A DNA stretch of 64,000 nucleotides from Enhygromyxa salina (GCF_000737335.2 NZ_JMCC02000052.1:1-64000), one strand, 5' to 3'; positions 18,401 to 25,990 are shown, counted from the stretch's first letter. The notes: a model not told the origin generated them from the letters alone. Numbers and translations: made by a program.

Positions 18401-18992
18401 CGCCGCCGCGCTCGGGCGCATGCGTGTGCCGTTCTCCCGCATGCAAGACGTTGGCGCCCAGGCGGCCGAGCTGATCGCGGCCGGCAAGATCGTCTGCTGG
18501 TTTCAAGGCCCGATGGAGTTTGGTCCGCGCGCGCTCGGCGGGCGCAGCATCAACGCGGATCCACGCCGCGAGGATCTCAAGGCCCGGCTCAACCTCATGA
18601 AGTCGCGCGAGCCGTGGCGGCCGTTTGGACCCTCGGTCCTCGCCGGCCGCCAGGGCGACTGGTTCGTCCAGGACTGGGACAGCCGCTTCATGCTGTTCGC
18701 GGTCGATGTCCGGCCCGAGAAGCGCGAGCAGATCCCCGTGGTCGTCCATCACGACGGCAGCAGCCGGCCGCAGGTCGTCCACGCCGAGCAGCACCCGCGC
18801 TACCACGCGATGATCGCCGCGTTCGAGCAGCGCACCGGCATCCCCATGGTCGTCAACACCAGCTTCAACCGCGGCGGCGAGGCGATCGCCTGCAACCCGG
18901 TCGAGGCCATGCGCAGCTTCGTCGGGCTTGGTGCCGACGCGATCGTGCTGGGCGACTGCTTGGTCCAACGCGAGCAGATGCGGCGGCGCTGA
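15489..18992 (+). CDS. Ferredoxin-carbamoyltransferase fusion protein
   Basis: 1167 residues. The ATG at 15489 was chosen because a GAGG stretch precedes it; the frame is open from a GTG at 15432. Residues ~1-500 form an unrecognised region, probably two or more alpha/beta domains. Residues ~505-555 are a bacterial ferredoxin: CVGAGDCVRICP, then CIRCQLCAERC. Residues ~615-1167 are an O-carbamoyltransferase of the NodU/TobZ type: HHMSHAACVY (~738), CGGVALNCKMN (~903), EFGPRALGGRSI (~1009) and VNTSFNRGGEAI in the YrdC-like end. Carbamoyltransferases transfer carbamoyl from carbamoyl phosphate through carbamoyl-adenylate to hydroxyls of secondary metabolites. A fused ferredoxin is unexpected. 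The divergent radical SAM/HTTM operon may share the pathway. Confidence 0.85.
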   Translation: MSWRDRFPLAVDLAKLDARAQLDAQLDAVADRSAAAPIAPGAQTETERLHWLGALLHGELLAFLGLRPRTSQITVICLEAEPGMVMVDPAGLPLALFTDVATLADPELLALLAERSVVLAGPADRLWGLAQLLEAQAISLRTRAVVVENAPVLPAAARLLHERFAAPVGEGLRAPDGGWLAIARTQGELLEPVRPREQLYATGQSGDQLAQGQWGLLGSMRDGAQLVLSVWARLRDSREGAVGIELGVPATPLGSSVRPELDTTDLHDMLGTLPVFAYLVRFEPNDAHHLDISIVPGVDLDQAKAQILASIAIGIEQLEVVFVEPGAEFIGMRVYDARGIGRDRAVVVWAGAPGSEARRAAWREVISAAGGGGRRVQLLDADSGEAHEGVAGEVAAQLRREREQTPDIFGTGDAEWSVYVGDATGESDRKGHGYITLLEGDDALEPMLIAGVDRAYVGALQQLFERGTVDDRLGEITLEGIDLQPYSRPMLGRGRAAADDRRPLWVDETRCVGAGDCVRICPTNAISLAGEPARPVIDPAACIRCQLCAERCESSALRPLVSDDAAIRGHELVREAQLLRGVRTRARPRALTGKLTEPPPALDRRQAPAQAPAKIRRKPSVVLGLATVTLMEHAAAILVDGELVSAIEEERLARVRHYTWQHPERPGTSLSSDIALRLEDAWPPRAIDAVLRTAGLTMDDVDLVAINGIPARFRQSFAGGGGWRPPPVLRANSMVFVPHHMSHAACVYGLSDYDDAWVLSIDGRGDYETATIWRAQGHELQVVDAVPWQPDCSFGGVYETVTRVLGFGSLGQGSTMALAALGQPRIDLSACMSMGANGKPLLSEWAAEKLFDRFARGRDEPITDDHRDLAASIQLALQTTVGDYLAHHIGPSLAGTKQNLALCGGVALNCKMNGVLRDRFEPADMYVPPGANDAGTAIGAAIIGHRELTGELPRLGLGHTHLGPSWSDEAIAAALGRMRVPFSRMQDVGAQAAELIAAGKIVCWFQGPMEFGPRALGGRSINADPRREDLKARLNLMKSREPWRPFGPSVLAGRQGDWFVQDWDSRFMLFAVDVRPEKREQIPVVVHHDGSSRPQVVHAEQHPRYHAMIAAFEQRTGIPMVVNTSFNRGGEAIACNPVEAMRSFVGLGADAIVLGDCLVQREQMRRR

Positions 18993-18993
18993 C

Positions 18994-19890
18994 GTGGACG
19001 GCGAGCCCAGCAGCGCGCGTGTGTTCGAGCTGGATCGTCCCTACGATCTCGAGCGCACGCTGCAGCTCGGTGAGCTTGGCCGCGCCAACCCAACCGTGCG
19101 GCGGCCAAGCGAGACCGAGCTGATGCGGGCGCAGTGGACCCCCGAAGGTCCTGCTAGCTTTCACGTCCGGGTCTTGCCTGGGTCGGTCGAGGCCCAGGCG
19201 TGGGGGCCGGGACACGCGTGGGTGCTCGACGAGCTCGGTGGCCACCTTGGCCTCGACGATCGCCCGCCGCCGTTGGCCGACAAGCTCGGTCGGGTGCAGC
19301 GGCGGCTGCCGGGCGTGCGCCTGGGTCGGACCCTCGATGTGTTCGAGCTGCTGGTCAGCCAGGTGATTGGCCAGCGCGTGGCCTGGCGCGACGCGGTCTC
19401 CACCCAGCTCGCGATGCTCCGGGCCTACGCCCAGCCGGCGCCCGGACCTGTGGGGCTGCGCTTGCCGCTCTCGGCCGAGCAGTGGTGCAGCCTGACGACC
19501 GCGGATCTGGCGGGGTTTGGGCTCGATCGCAAGCGGGCCAAGACGGCGCTGGGGTTGGCGGCCCGGGCCCAGCGGATCCGGGGGTGGAGCCGGCTCCCGC
19601 ACCCGGAGTTCGCCGTCCGGATCGAAGCCTTCCCTGGGATTGGCCCGTGGACCCGGTCGATGGTTCAGGGCCTTGGTCTTGGCGAACAAGACGCGGTCCC
19701 GCTTGGCGACTACGACCTGCCTTCCATGGTCGCGTGGTTTCTGGCCAGTGAGCGGCAGGCCGACGACGCCCGCATGGTCGAGCTGCTCGAGCCCTACGAG
19801 GGCCAACGGTTTCGCGCGATCCACTTGATGTGGGCGGCCGGGGTTCGCCGTCCTCGCCGCGGGCCCAGGATCCGCGGCGTTCGTCCCTGA
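18994..19890 (+). CDS. alkA-like: DNA-3-methyladenine glycosylase, AlkA/HhH-GPD type
   Basis: 298 residues from a GTG one base past the previous stop. It shows FELLVSQVIGQRVAWRDA (the usual QQ-like helix of AlkA), the helix-hairpin-helix EAFPGIGPWTRSMVQGLGLG (~residues 212-231) and the catalytic-type Asp in PLGDYDLPSMVAWFL. The family removes alkylated bases in base-excision repair. The size matches. Tight spacing to the carbamoyltransferase suggests shared transcription; whether that is functional (protection from a reactive product) or incidental cannot be decided here. Confidence 0.85.
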   Translation: MDGEPSSARVFELDRPYDLERTLQLGELGRANPTVRRPSETELMRAQWTPEGPASFHVRVLPGSVEAQAWGPGHAWVLDELGGHLGLDDRPPPLADKLGRVQRRLPGVRLGRTLDVFELLVSQVIGQRVAWRDAVSTQLAMLRAYAQPAPGPVGLRLPLSAEQWCSLTTADLAGFGLDRKRAKTALGLAARAQRIRGWSRLPHPEFAVRIEAFPGIGPWTRSMVQGLGLGEQDAVPLGDYDLPSMVAWFLASERQADDARMVELLEPYEGQRFRAIHLMWAAGVRRPRRGPRIRGVRP

Positions 19891-19915
19891 GTGCCACTCT
19901 GATAAAGTTGGGCGC

Positions 19916-20683
19916 ATGCCCACGGTTGACGAAGAGCTCGAGCGGATTCGGCGATTGCTCGTGGACGCCCACGAACGCGGGGTCGCGTCGGGTCTGGGTT
20001 CGGGCGTGCTCACCGACGATGACGAGGTCGAGGGCCACAACAACCCGGGCGCTGGTGGAGCGGGCGAGATCGAAAAGGACGACGACGGAATGCTGTTCGT
20101 CGAGAGCTTCCGCAACGTGACCAGTGTCCCGCGTGGGTTCACGCGTGGTCGCAAGCGACCGCGCCCGCTCTCGCTCGTCAACACGGTCTTGATTCATCAG
20201 ACCGCGGTGGCCGGCGGCTTCGGGCTCAGCGAGCGACTGCTTGGCCGCCACACAGGTCAGGTGTTTTCCGCTCGGCAGGAACGCTACCGCGACACGCCCT
20301 ACCACGGCATGTACTCGCCGATGGATCGCGGGAGCGTCGTGCAGTGGCCCGCGTGGGTCCATACCTTTCATGGCAACGGGGGCAACGACTACAGCGTGGG
20401 GTGGGCGTACGACGGAAAGCTGCCGGGCGATGTGCTGGATCTGCACGGCGCTCGCTCGGCGCTGCGGCACTTTGTGACCGCGATGCGAGAGGTCGGCGTG
20501 GAGCTGCGCTACGTCGAGGCGCATCGGCAGCACTCGAACCAGCGGGGTGGAGATCCGGGCGCGGACATCTGGTCGTCGGTGGTTCGGCCGTTGCTCGATG
20601 AGCTGCGGCTGGAAGAACGACCCACGCGTACGACCGGCACCGGGCTGCCGCTGCCCAACGACTGGCGGGGTCACTCCTCTTGA
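19916..20683 (+). CDS. N-acetylmuramoyl-L-alanine amidase-like protein
   Basis: 255 residues. An acidic N-terminal region (about residues 1-80) is followed by an amidase_2-like fold. NTVLIHQTAVAGGFG has the first zinc His (the usual xIHHT replaced by IHQTA), HTFHGNGGNDYSVGW a middle His, and VEAHRQHSNQRGGDPGADIW the AHR...DPG ending typical of the family. No signal peptide is visible, so it may be a phage-like or cytoplasmic cell-wall hydrolase, or may use another export route. Its stop codon TGA is the first bases of a downstream repeat array. Confidence 0.72.
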   Translation: MPTVDEELERIRRLLVDAHERGVASGLGSGVLTDDDEVEGHNNPGAGGAGEIEKDDDGMLFVESFRNVTSVPRGFTRGRKRPRPLSLVNTVLIHQTAVAGGFGLSERLLGRHTGQVFSARQERYRDTPYHGMYSPMDRGSVVQWPAWVHTFHGNGGNDYSVGWAYDGKLPGDVLDLHGARSALRHFVTAMREVGVELRYVEAHRQHSNQRGGDPGADIWSSVVRPLLDELRLEERPTRTTGTGLPLPNDWRGHSS

Positions 20684-20817
20684 CCCCCACAGGCCTTCTA
20701 TGACCCCCACAGGCGGTTTCGCACTTCGCAGGCCTTCTATGACCCCCACAGCCGCCTTCGCACCTCGCAGGCCTTCTATGACCCCCACAGCCGGTTTCGC
20801 ACCTCGCGGTCACTCGC
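20681..20817 (+). repeat. 39-base tandem repeat starting at a stop codon
   Basis: Three 39-base units begin at 20701, 20740 and 20779, each opening TGACCCCCACAG and differing at a few positions. A shortened 20-base copy is at 20681. The TGA of the first copy is the amidase stop codon. No unique spacers lie between the units, so this is not CRISPR. Confidence 0.85.
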
Positions 20818-21095
20818 TTCGCTCGCTCCCAACGGGCCGTTTGTTCGCAGGGGCATGATTGGCCCCCTCGAAGGGGGCTCTCGTCTGGGCACCTGGAGTT
20901 GGGTGGGTGCCTCTCCATTTACGTGTTCCATTGTGACCCCCACAGCCGCCTTCGCACCACGCGGTCACTCGCTTCGCTCGCTCCCAAGGGGCCGTTTGTT
21001 CGCAGGGGTATGTGTGGCCCCCTCGAAGGGCTCGAAGGGGCTCTCGTCTGGGCACCAGCAGCGAGTGGGGACCTCTCCATTTACGTGTCGTGGTT
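20779..21095 (+). repeat. Two imperfect ~155-base direct repeats
   Basis: The segment at 20779-20933 recurs with substitutions and a small insertion at 20934-21095. Both copies open TGACCCCCACAGCCG and contain TCACTCGCTTCGCTCGCTCC, GGGCCGTTTGTTCGCAGGGG and CTCTCCATTTACGTGT. Together with the 39-base array they fill the region after the amidase gene. No gene is convincing inside them. They look like copies of a dispersed genomic repeat. Confidence 0.8.
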
Positions 21096-21130
21096 TGTGA
21101 ATTGGCGGGTTTCCGTTCGCCGAACCCCTT

Positions 21131-21222
21131 CCAGGGGGCCTCGGGTTCAGTCGCGGGCACTGACTCGCCAGTGTTGAACGGCGTGGACGAAGACGCGAGC
21201 CGCTGGTCGCCGGACTCCCAGT
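21131..21222 (-). pseudogene. Remnant of the 3' end of a 25097-25897-type gene
   Basis: About 92 bases match 25081-25174, the last ~25 codons plus the trailer of the hypothetical gene at 25097-25897, at roughly four bases in five. Read on the minus strand it encodes WESGDQ, then after a one-base deletion FVHAVQHWRVSARD and a stop. The intact gene reads WESGDQWRGVFVHADQRWRV. It is therefore a frameshifted fragment, and a second full copy of the gene probably once lay here. Confidence 0.75.
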
Positions 21223-21234
21223 AGGATCAGGACC

Positions 21235-21618
21235 ATGACCAACGCGAGGCACGGGAAACACAAGCTGGCAAAGCAAACAGGAACGACGGCCCATTTTGCA
21301 CAGGTCACTGTCAGGGTTGAACCATCCACGCTGGACAAGTTCACGGCCTCGCCCCCCGCCGACTCGATTAGGGGTTGGGAGGCTTCGGCGCTCGCTGGCG
21401 CGAAAGCAGCCATCCATGAGTTGCGAGAGCGTGGGCACATCAAAGACCCGCGGTTCGTCGACATCACCAACTTCGTCGGCACTCCAACCGACACGAGCCA
21501 TGCTGACGCGAGTTGGGCAACGTTCATGGCAGTCTTTGCGGCGTTTCCTGAGGTCCGTCCGCCTGTCTTGGAGTTCTCGGCTAGCGAGGATTCCTGGGTA
21601 CTTTCATGGCGATCGTGA
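21235..21618 (+). CDS. Small hypothetical protein
   Basis: 127 residues. The ATG is preceded by AGGATCAGG at good spacing. It reads as a mixed alpha/beta protein: a basic N-terminus, AQVTVRVEPSTL strand, a helix ASALAGAKAAIHELRERG and then ITNFVGTPTDTSHADASW. The latter faintly recalls domain IV of elongation factor G, but I would not assign it. It stands alone between repeats and the HNH gene and begins just after the gene remnant. Confidence 0.55.
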   Translation: MTNARHGKHKLAKQTGTTAHFAQVTVRVEPSTLDKFTASPPADSIRGWEASALAGAKAAIHELRERGHIKDPRFVDITNFVGTPTDTSHADASWATFMAVFAAFPEVRPPVLEFSASEDSWVLSWRS

Positions 21619-21725
21619 TCTCCGTCTTTTCTGTGGTAGGCCACCGCGCACGGCCAGCGCCGCCGACCCCAACGCACCCCGCAGCGCAGCCAGCCCATCG
21701 CAGTGCCCGCAGCCAGGATAATCGC

Positions 21726-23195
21726 TCAATGGGTCGTCACCACGCGCGTACCCACCGCCCGGCTCTTGTCGGCGATGAACATCCAGTCCAACGTGTCCGA
21801 CAGGTTCATCGGCCGACCATCCCACTTGGGCGTTGTCGTGCTGGCATCGATGTGCAGATCCGCCTCTTGCAAGAACCGCTCGAGCGCCTCTAACTCTTGG
21901 TTCCCCCCGACGCGCGGCGGCGCGGCCAGTATTGTGTGACCGCGCTGATCGATGAACATGATCTTGTCAGCTCGAACGTCCACCAAGAGCCCGCCCTCGT
22001 GAATCATGCGATGGTGGCCGGGGCAGACGAGCACTAGATTTGCCAAGCGGGTGGGCCCACCTTCAGCCCACGCCTGAATGTGGTGACCATGAAGGTGCCG
22101 CTTTCGACCGCAGCCCGGCACCCGGCACCCGCCGTCACGCAGCCACAGCGCGCGCGTGATCGCGGAGGGGATCGAACGCGTGCTGCGTCCGACGTCGAGT
22201 AGCTGCCCGTCCGCACCGGTCACGACGTCGACCCGGGCGCTGTCGCACGCCAGCATGCGCGCCACGTGCAGCGGGACTGGTGTGCCATCACGCAAGAACC
22301 CACCGACCCCACCGGGGCCGTGCTCGAGTTGGTCCTTTGAGGTGATGACGACCAGCTCATAGCCGGAACTGAGCGTGCGGGGGCGGTGCTGTAGATACGC
22401 CCGCGTGATGTTGACGATCGCGTCGGCCTGCTGTTGCTGCAGCTGCTCGCCGTACGTGGCGGACAGAGGATCTGCAGGCATGCTCGCCGTCGCAGAGGCT
22501 TCCGCGGAAGCCTCTGCTTGCGGCGGATCAGCGGAGGCTTCCGCGGAAGCCTGTGCTTGGGGCGCCTGATCGGTCGGCGCCGGCGCCACGCAGGCTTCCG
22601 CGGAAGCCTCCTCCTCGCCGGTAGACATGGCGGATTGCATGGCTTCCCAGACCACAGCAGCCTCTTCCGGGGTCAACTGCATCTCGATGCGCACCATGCC
22701 CCCACGGGTCTCGGCTCGTCGGACGAAGCGGCGCTGGTCTCGCGGCAGCTCGCCAGGGATCTCTGGTTCTACGCGGCAGCGCTTGTAGGCCCGCGTCAGA
22801 AGTTCGATCTGCGACGCGGTCGCGTGGACCGCAGCGTCAATGAACTCTTGCTCGTTCTCGGGCGTGGCGACGCGGGTTATCGCCCGGACCTTTGAATAGC
22901 TGAGCTCACCCCGGCTAAACAACGCATCAACCGCCTTCAATGTGCCGAGCGCACGCGCAACCCGGACCTTTTCGCGTGCCGCCTTTAGCCCAATGCTAGT
23001 CCGCCAACTGAGCCAGTGCGCACATGAGAGGAACCCCGTGCCGCCCCAGGCTTCGTGGGCATCGAAGACCCGAAGCCGCGTGATGAGGGCATGCTCCGCG
23101 ACGTCGATCCGTGCGGCAAATGTAGCGATCTCATCGCCTATCGCCCGAAGCTGTTCTTGGCTCAACGGATCATGTAATGTCGCGACATCGGACAT
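21726..23195 (-). CDS. DUF222-HNH endonuclease
   Basis: 489 residues. The N-terminal half is a DUF222 (13E12-type) domain (SCAHWLSWRTSIGLKAAREKVRVA, then SYSKVRAITRVATPENE). A low-complexity Ala/Glu/Ser linker (about residues 190-240) follows. The C-terminal HNH nuclease has CRVPGCGRKRHLHGHHIQAW and then NLVLVCPGHHRMIH, with Cys pairs and the His-His metal site. Such genes are repetitive in actinobacteria and some myxobacteria and are suspected to be mobile. The linker is built from palindromic DNA repeats encoding EASAEA. Upstream is AT-rich (TATACATTGTACAT on the plus strand) with no clear ribosome site, so translation may be leaderless. Confidence 0.88.
   Translation of the reverse strand: MSDVATLHDPLSQEQLRAIGDEIATFAARIDVAEHALITRLRVFDAHEAWGGTGFLSCAHWLSWRTSIGLKAAREKVRVARALGTLKAVDALFSRGELSYSKVRAITRVATPENEQEFIDAAVHATASQIELLTRAYKRCRVEPEIPGELPRDQRRFVRRAETRGGMVRIEMQLTPEEAAVVWEAMQSAMSTGEEEASAEACVAPAPTDQAPQAQASAEASADPPQAEASAEASATASMPADPLSATYGEQLQQQQADAIVNITRAYLQHRPRTLSSGYELVVITSKDQLEHGPGGVGGFLRDGTPVPLHVARMLACDSARVDVVTGADGQLLDVGRSTRSIPSAITRALWLRDGGCRVPGCGRKRHLHGHHIQAWAEGGPTRLANLVLVCPGHHRMIHEGGLLVDVRADKIMFIDQRGHTILAAPPRVGGNQELEALERFLQEADLHIDASTTTPKWDGRPMNLSDTLDWMFIADKSRAVGTRVVTTH
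22492..22609. repeat. Three palindromes inside the HNH gene
   Basis: AGGCTTCCGCGGAAGCCT, a perfect 18-base palindrome, occurs at 22496-22513, 22535-22552 and 22592-22609. The first copy extends to a 26-base perfect palindrome (22492-22517). All keep the reading frame and encode Ala-Ser-Ala-Glu-type residues. Being in frame inside a nuclease linker, they look like inserted or amplified palindromic elements. Confidence 0.85.
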
Positions 23196-23467
23196 TTATA
23201 CATTGTACATAGTCCGGCATTCAGATCAAGTGCCAATGAGTGAACACGAGCCTCACAGAGAATTCCGAGCGCGTCGCGAGCGAGCTGGGAACTCGCTCCG
23301 TGACCGCGTCCCAGCTGTCGGTTCCTCGTGGGATGGCATCTGTGGCCTCCTTTCAAATGACACATGCGAGTCAGAGCCCGATCTCCAACCAACATTTTCG
23401 CGTGTCAATCTCGAGGGAGCGCAGCGCCTCCGCTTCGCCTCGAGCGGGCGTTCAGCGAGCTGGCGGA
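23196..23467. other. Upstream region of the HNH gene
   Basis: About 270 bases without a convincing gene. Next to the HNH start is a short AT-rich block that could hold its promoter. A pair of CTCGAG sites about 30 bases apart lies near 23415-23450. No other structure was recognised. Confidence 0.4.
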
Positions 23468-23522
23468 CTCACCCGAGCTGAGCCGCAGCACGCTAGACAG
23501 GTGCGGGCGCAGCTCGGGTGAG
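23468..23522 (-). terminator. Hairpin downstream of the subtilase gene
   Basis: CTCACCCGAGCTG at 23468-23480 pairs perfectly with CAGCTCGGGTGAG at 23510-23522 across a 29-base loop. It begins 6 bases beyond the subtilase stop codon. There is no T-run after it, so it is a candidate 3'-end hairpin and not a canonical intrinsic terminator. Confidence 0.45.
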
Positions 23523-23528
23523 CGGGCT

Positions 23529-24974
23529 TCAAGACACAGCGCGAGCCGGCTCGACGGGCACATCCAGCAGCAGCGGCCGCTCGGCGATCATGCGGTGGGC
23601 ATCGACGATGCCCGGGCCGAACCATGTGTTCCAGTCCGCCGGCTTGCGGGCGGTCCGACGCAGGTGGGCGATGAACATCTCCTGGGCCGTGCCGGGGCCG
23701 CGGTACTCACCGTTGAAGTGGTGCGAGAGCCACAGCGCCGCCACGCCGGCGATCAGCGCGGTCGCGTAGGACGTCCCGCTGCCGAGCCCGTAGCGATGGC
23801 GGTTGGTGCCCGGCGGCACGGCGATGGTCATCGGCACCTCGTGGCTGGGCGCGGCGATCGTCACCGAGCCATACGGCACACGACCGCACGACTCCCAGGG
23901 CTTGTCTTCGCGCGTGGAGCCGGCGACGCCGACGACGTTGGCCCACGACGCGGGCTCGACGGTGAAGCGCAAGCCGGGCGGGATGAAGTCGGGGTAGTTG
24001 CCCGATGCCGCCACGACGATGCAGTTCTGGCGGACCGCGTACTCGATCGCGCCGGCCAGAGCAGGCGCGCCGAGGTGCCCACCGAGCACGCCGCCGAGGC
24101 TCAGCGAGATCACCCGACAGCGCTGCTGGACCGCGTAGACGATCGCGCGCGCGACCTCGACCTGGCCGGGGAACAAGATCACCGAGGTGATCGCGCGCAG
24201 CGGCAGGTTGACGGCGTCGGGCGCCACGCCCGTGACCAGGCCCGGCGCCGCCGTGCGACCGTTGGAGACGCTACCGCGGCAGACCATGACCCCGGCGGTG
24301 TGCGTGCCGTGACCGGGCTGCAGGGTGCCGCCTTGCGTGAAGCGGTCGCGGGCGTCGTTCGGCTCCTCGTTGGGGATGAAGTTGCGCTGGCGCGAGATGT
24401 CGAGGCCGCCGTGATCCCACTCGGCGTGGTCGCTCCACCCCGTGTCCGGGTGGCCGATCGAGACGCCCCGACCCCGATTGCCGCCGGCAGCCTCCCATGC
24501 CTGTGGAACCTTCATCTGCATCAGGGCCCAGGCCGAGCCGATGCCGCTGGCCTCGACATCATCGATCTCCTCGACGGTGTCGGGGCACAGGTTCTCGATC
24601 GCGATGTCGGCTGCGACGTTCACGAAGTCACCCTGCGTGCGGGCCTCGGCGGCGATGTCGAGCATGTCCTGGCCGAGGTCCTCCATGGCCAGACCCGGCA
24701 GCGTCGCGACGTGACCCGAGAGGTACAGGCTAAACGGCGGCTGCGCCCCCGCGGCGACCGGATCGAAGGTCGTCGCGGGGAACAGCGGCTCGACCTCGAA
24801 CTGCGGATGGATGGCGGCGAACACCGCCTCGACCTCGTCGAGGCTCTGGCCAGGGTTGGCCTCGATGATGAAACGAAGGCCGCGCTCGCGCTTGGCGGCG
24901 AGCACGGTGTCGGTGGTGGTTGGATCGCCGTGGACGCGGCGGAAGTCTTGGTCGAGGGAATCGCGGTCGTACAT
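23529..24974 (-). CDS. Subtilisin-family serine protease without signal peptide
   Basis: 481 residues. The S8 catalytic triad is visible: Asp in GHPDTGWSDH (~175), His in PGHGTHTAGVM (~223), the oxyanion Asn in AASGNYPDF (~325) and Ser in GSGTSYATAL (~399). Residues 1-150 form an N-terminal extension that could be a propeptide or targeting domain. I see no hydrophobic export signal, so the enzyme may be cytosolic or secreted by another route. No inhibitor or precursor peptide gene is next to it; the adjacent gene (25097-25897) is on the same strand with 122 bases between. Confidence 0.88.
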   Translation of the reverse strand: MYDRDSLDQDFRRVHGDPTTTDTVLAAKRERGLRFIIEANPGQSLDEVEAVFAAIHPQFEVEPLFPATTFDPVAAGAQPPFSLYLSGHVATLPGLAMEDLGQDMLDIAAEARTQGDFVNVAADIAIENLCPDTVEEIDDVEASGIGSAWALMQMKVPQAWEAAGGNRGRGVSIGHPDTGWSDHAEWDHGGLDISRQRNFIPNEEPNDARDRFTQGGTLQPGHGTHTAGVMVCRGSVSNGRTAAPGLVTGVAPDAVNLPLRAITSVILFPGQVEVARAIVYAVQQRCRVISLSLGGVLGGHLGAPALAGAIEYAVRQNCIVVAASGNYPDFIPPGLRFTVEPASWANVVGVAGSTREDKPWESCGRVPYGSVTIAAPSHEVPMTIAVPPGTNRHRYGLGSGTSYATALIAGVAALWLSHHFNGEYRGPGTAQEMFIAHLRRTARKPADWNTWFGPGIVDAHRMIAERPLLLDVPVEPARAVS

Positions 24975-25096
24975 GTGTCAGCTCCTTGGGTTGAGCGCCG
25001 ATGCGGCTCGGCTACCAAACAGGGAGTGCGACACGAGTCCGAACTGACGATGTCGATGGAGATGTTTTTTGTTCAGGCCCTCCGGGGGCCTTGGGT

Positions 25097-25897
25097 TCAG
25101 TCGCGGGTGCTGACGCGCCAGCGTTGATCAGCGTGGACGAAGACGCCGCGCCACTGATCGCCGGACTCCCAGTCGATCCACGGATCATCCCACTCGATCA
25201 CCACGTCGGCGGCGTCGAGCCGAACACCTTCGACCTGCTCCGGTGGCCAGGCGCGTGGTTGCTCGTGGTCGGGGTCGAGCTCCCAGCCAAGCTCCGCCCA
25301 GCTGCGTCCTTCATCCTCCGAGCGCCAGACCGCAGCCGTCCGCGTCTGCCCAGATCCCGCGTGGATCGAGCCAGGTCGCGCGGCGCAAACCACCACCTGT
25401 GTGTGCTCGCGGGCGCTGACGAGCCCGAGCGGGCCAACACACACCTGCGGCGCCTCGAGGGCGGCCGGCCAGTCCAGCGGCCCGAGCTGCGCGCGGACCA
25501 GGCACCCGATCGGCTCACGCACGAACGCCTCCGGCAGCTCGGGCAGCGACGAGGCCGACGCGTCACCAAGCTCGTGAACCAGCGGGAGGGTTCCAAGCAG
25601 CTCGCGCACGCCGCCAAGATCTCCGTGGAACCGCCAGCGCCCCGCCGGGTCGGCCCAGTGTGTCATCCGTCGCAGCTTGGCATCTTCGCTGGGTGGGTGA
25701 GCCGCCTGCCAGCGAGCCAGGAGCTCGAGCATGTGTGGCGTCGCGCTTGGACTGTGCTCGAGGCTGACCCAGCGCGCGCGCTGTGGTTCAGCAAACACAT
25801 ACGCGTGACCGCGGCGCGCATGGTCGGTGCCCTCGTCGAGCGACCACAGCAGCTGCAGCTCGGCTTGCTCGAGCGCGGAGGAGGGCACTAGCCGCAC
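25097..25897 (-). CDS. Hypothetical protein, BNR-like motif
   Basis: 266 residues with many Trp/Glu/Arg. WRSEDEGRSWAELGW resembles an Asp-box of sialidase/BNR repeats, but only one is clear. No signal peptide was seen. The protein ends DQWRGVFVHADQRWRVSTRD. A frameshifted copy of this 3' end lies at 21131-21222, so this gene has been duplicated or moved locally. Immediately after the stop is a GC hairpin (AGGCCC...GGGCCT, 25074-25091) that is part of the duplicated unit. Confidence 0.6.
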   Translation of the reverse strand: MRLVPSSALEQAELQLLWSLDEGTDHARRGHAYVFAEPQRARWVSLEHSPSATPHMLELLARWQAAHPPSEDAKLRRMTHWADPAGRWRFHGDLGGVRELLGTLPLVHELGDASASSLPELPEAFVREPIGCLVRAQLGPLDWPAALEAPQVCVGPLGLVSAREHTQVVVCAARPGSIHAGSGQTRTAAVWRSEDEGRSWAELGWELDPDHEQPRAWPPEQVEGVRLDAADVVIEWDDPWIDWESGDQWRGVFVHADQRWRVSTRD

Positions 25898-25930
25898 CCC
25901 CGGTTGTGAGCAGGCCCGATCAAGCGACTA

Positions 25931-25990
25931 CCCATCCCTCACCCATCCCTCACCAGTCCCTCACCAATCCCTCACCAGTCCCTCACCAGT
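25931..25990 (-). repeat. 11-base tandem repeat across the fabH stop codon
   Basis: Five 11-base units (CCCATCCCTCA twice, then CCAGTCCCTCA, CCAATCCCTCA, CCAGTCCCTCA) and a partial sixth fill 25931-25990. On the minus strand the unit reads TGAGGGACTGG; the TGA of the first unit is the stop codon of the ketosynthase gene, and the later units lie in its trailer. Confidence 0.85.

Noticed and set aside
20681..20817. Possible CRISPR-like array
   Set aside because: The 39-base units are directly adjacent with no unique spacers, and no cas genes are nearby.
25074..25091. Intrinsic terminator (AGGCCC...GGGCCT hairpin next to a T-run)
   Set aside because: The T-run lies on the wrong side of the hairpin for either direction of transcription; the hairpin is instead part of the segment duplicated at 21131.
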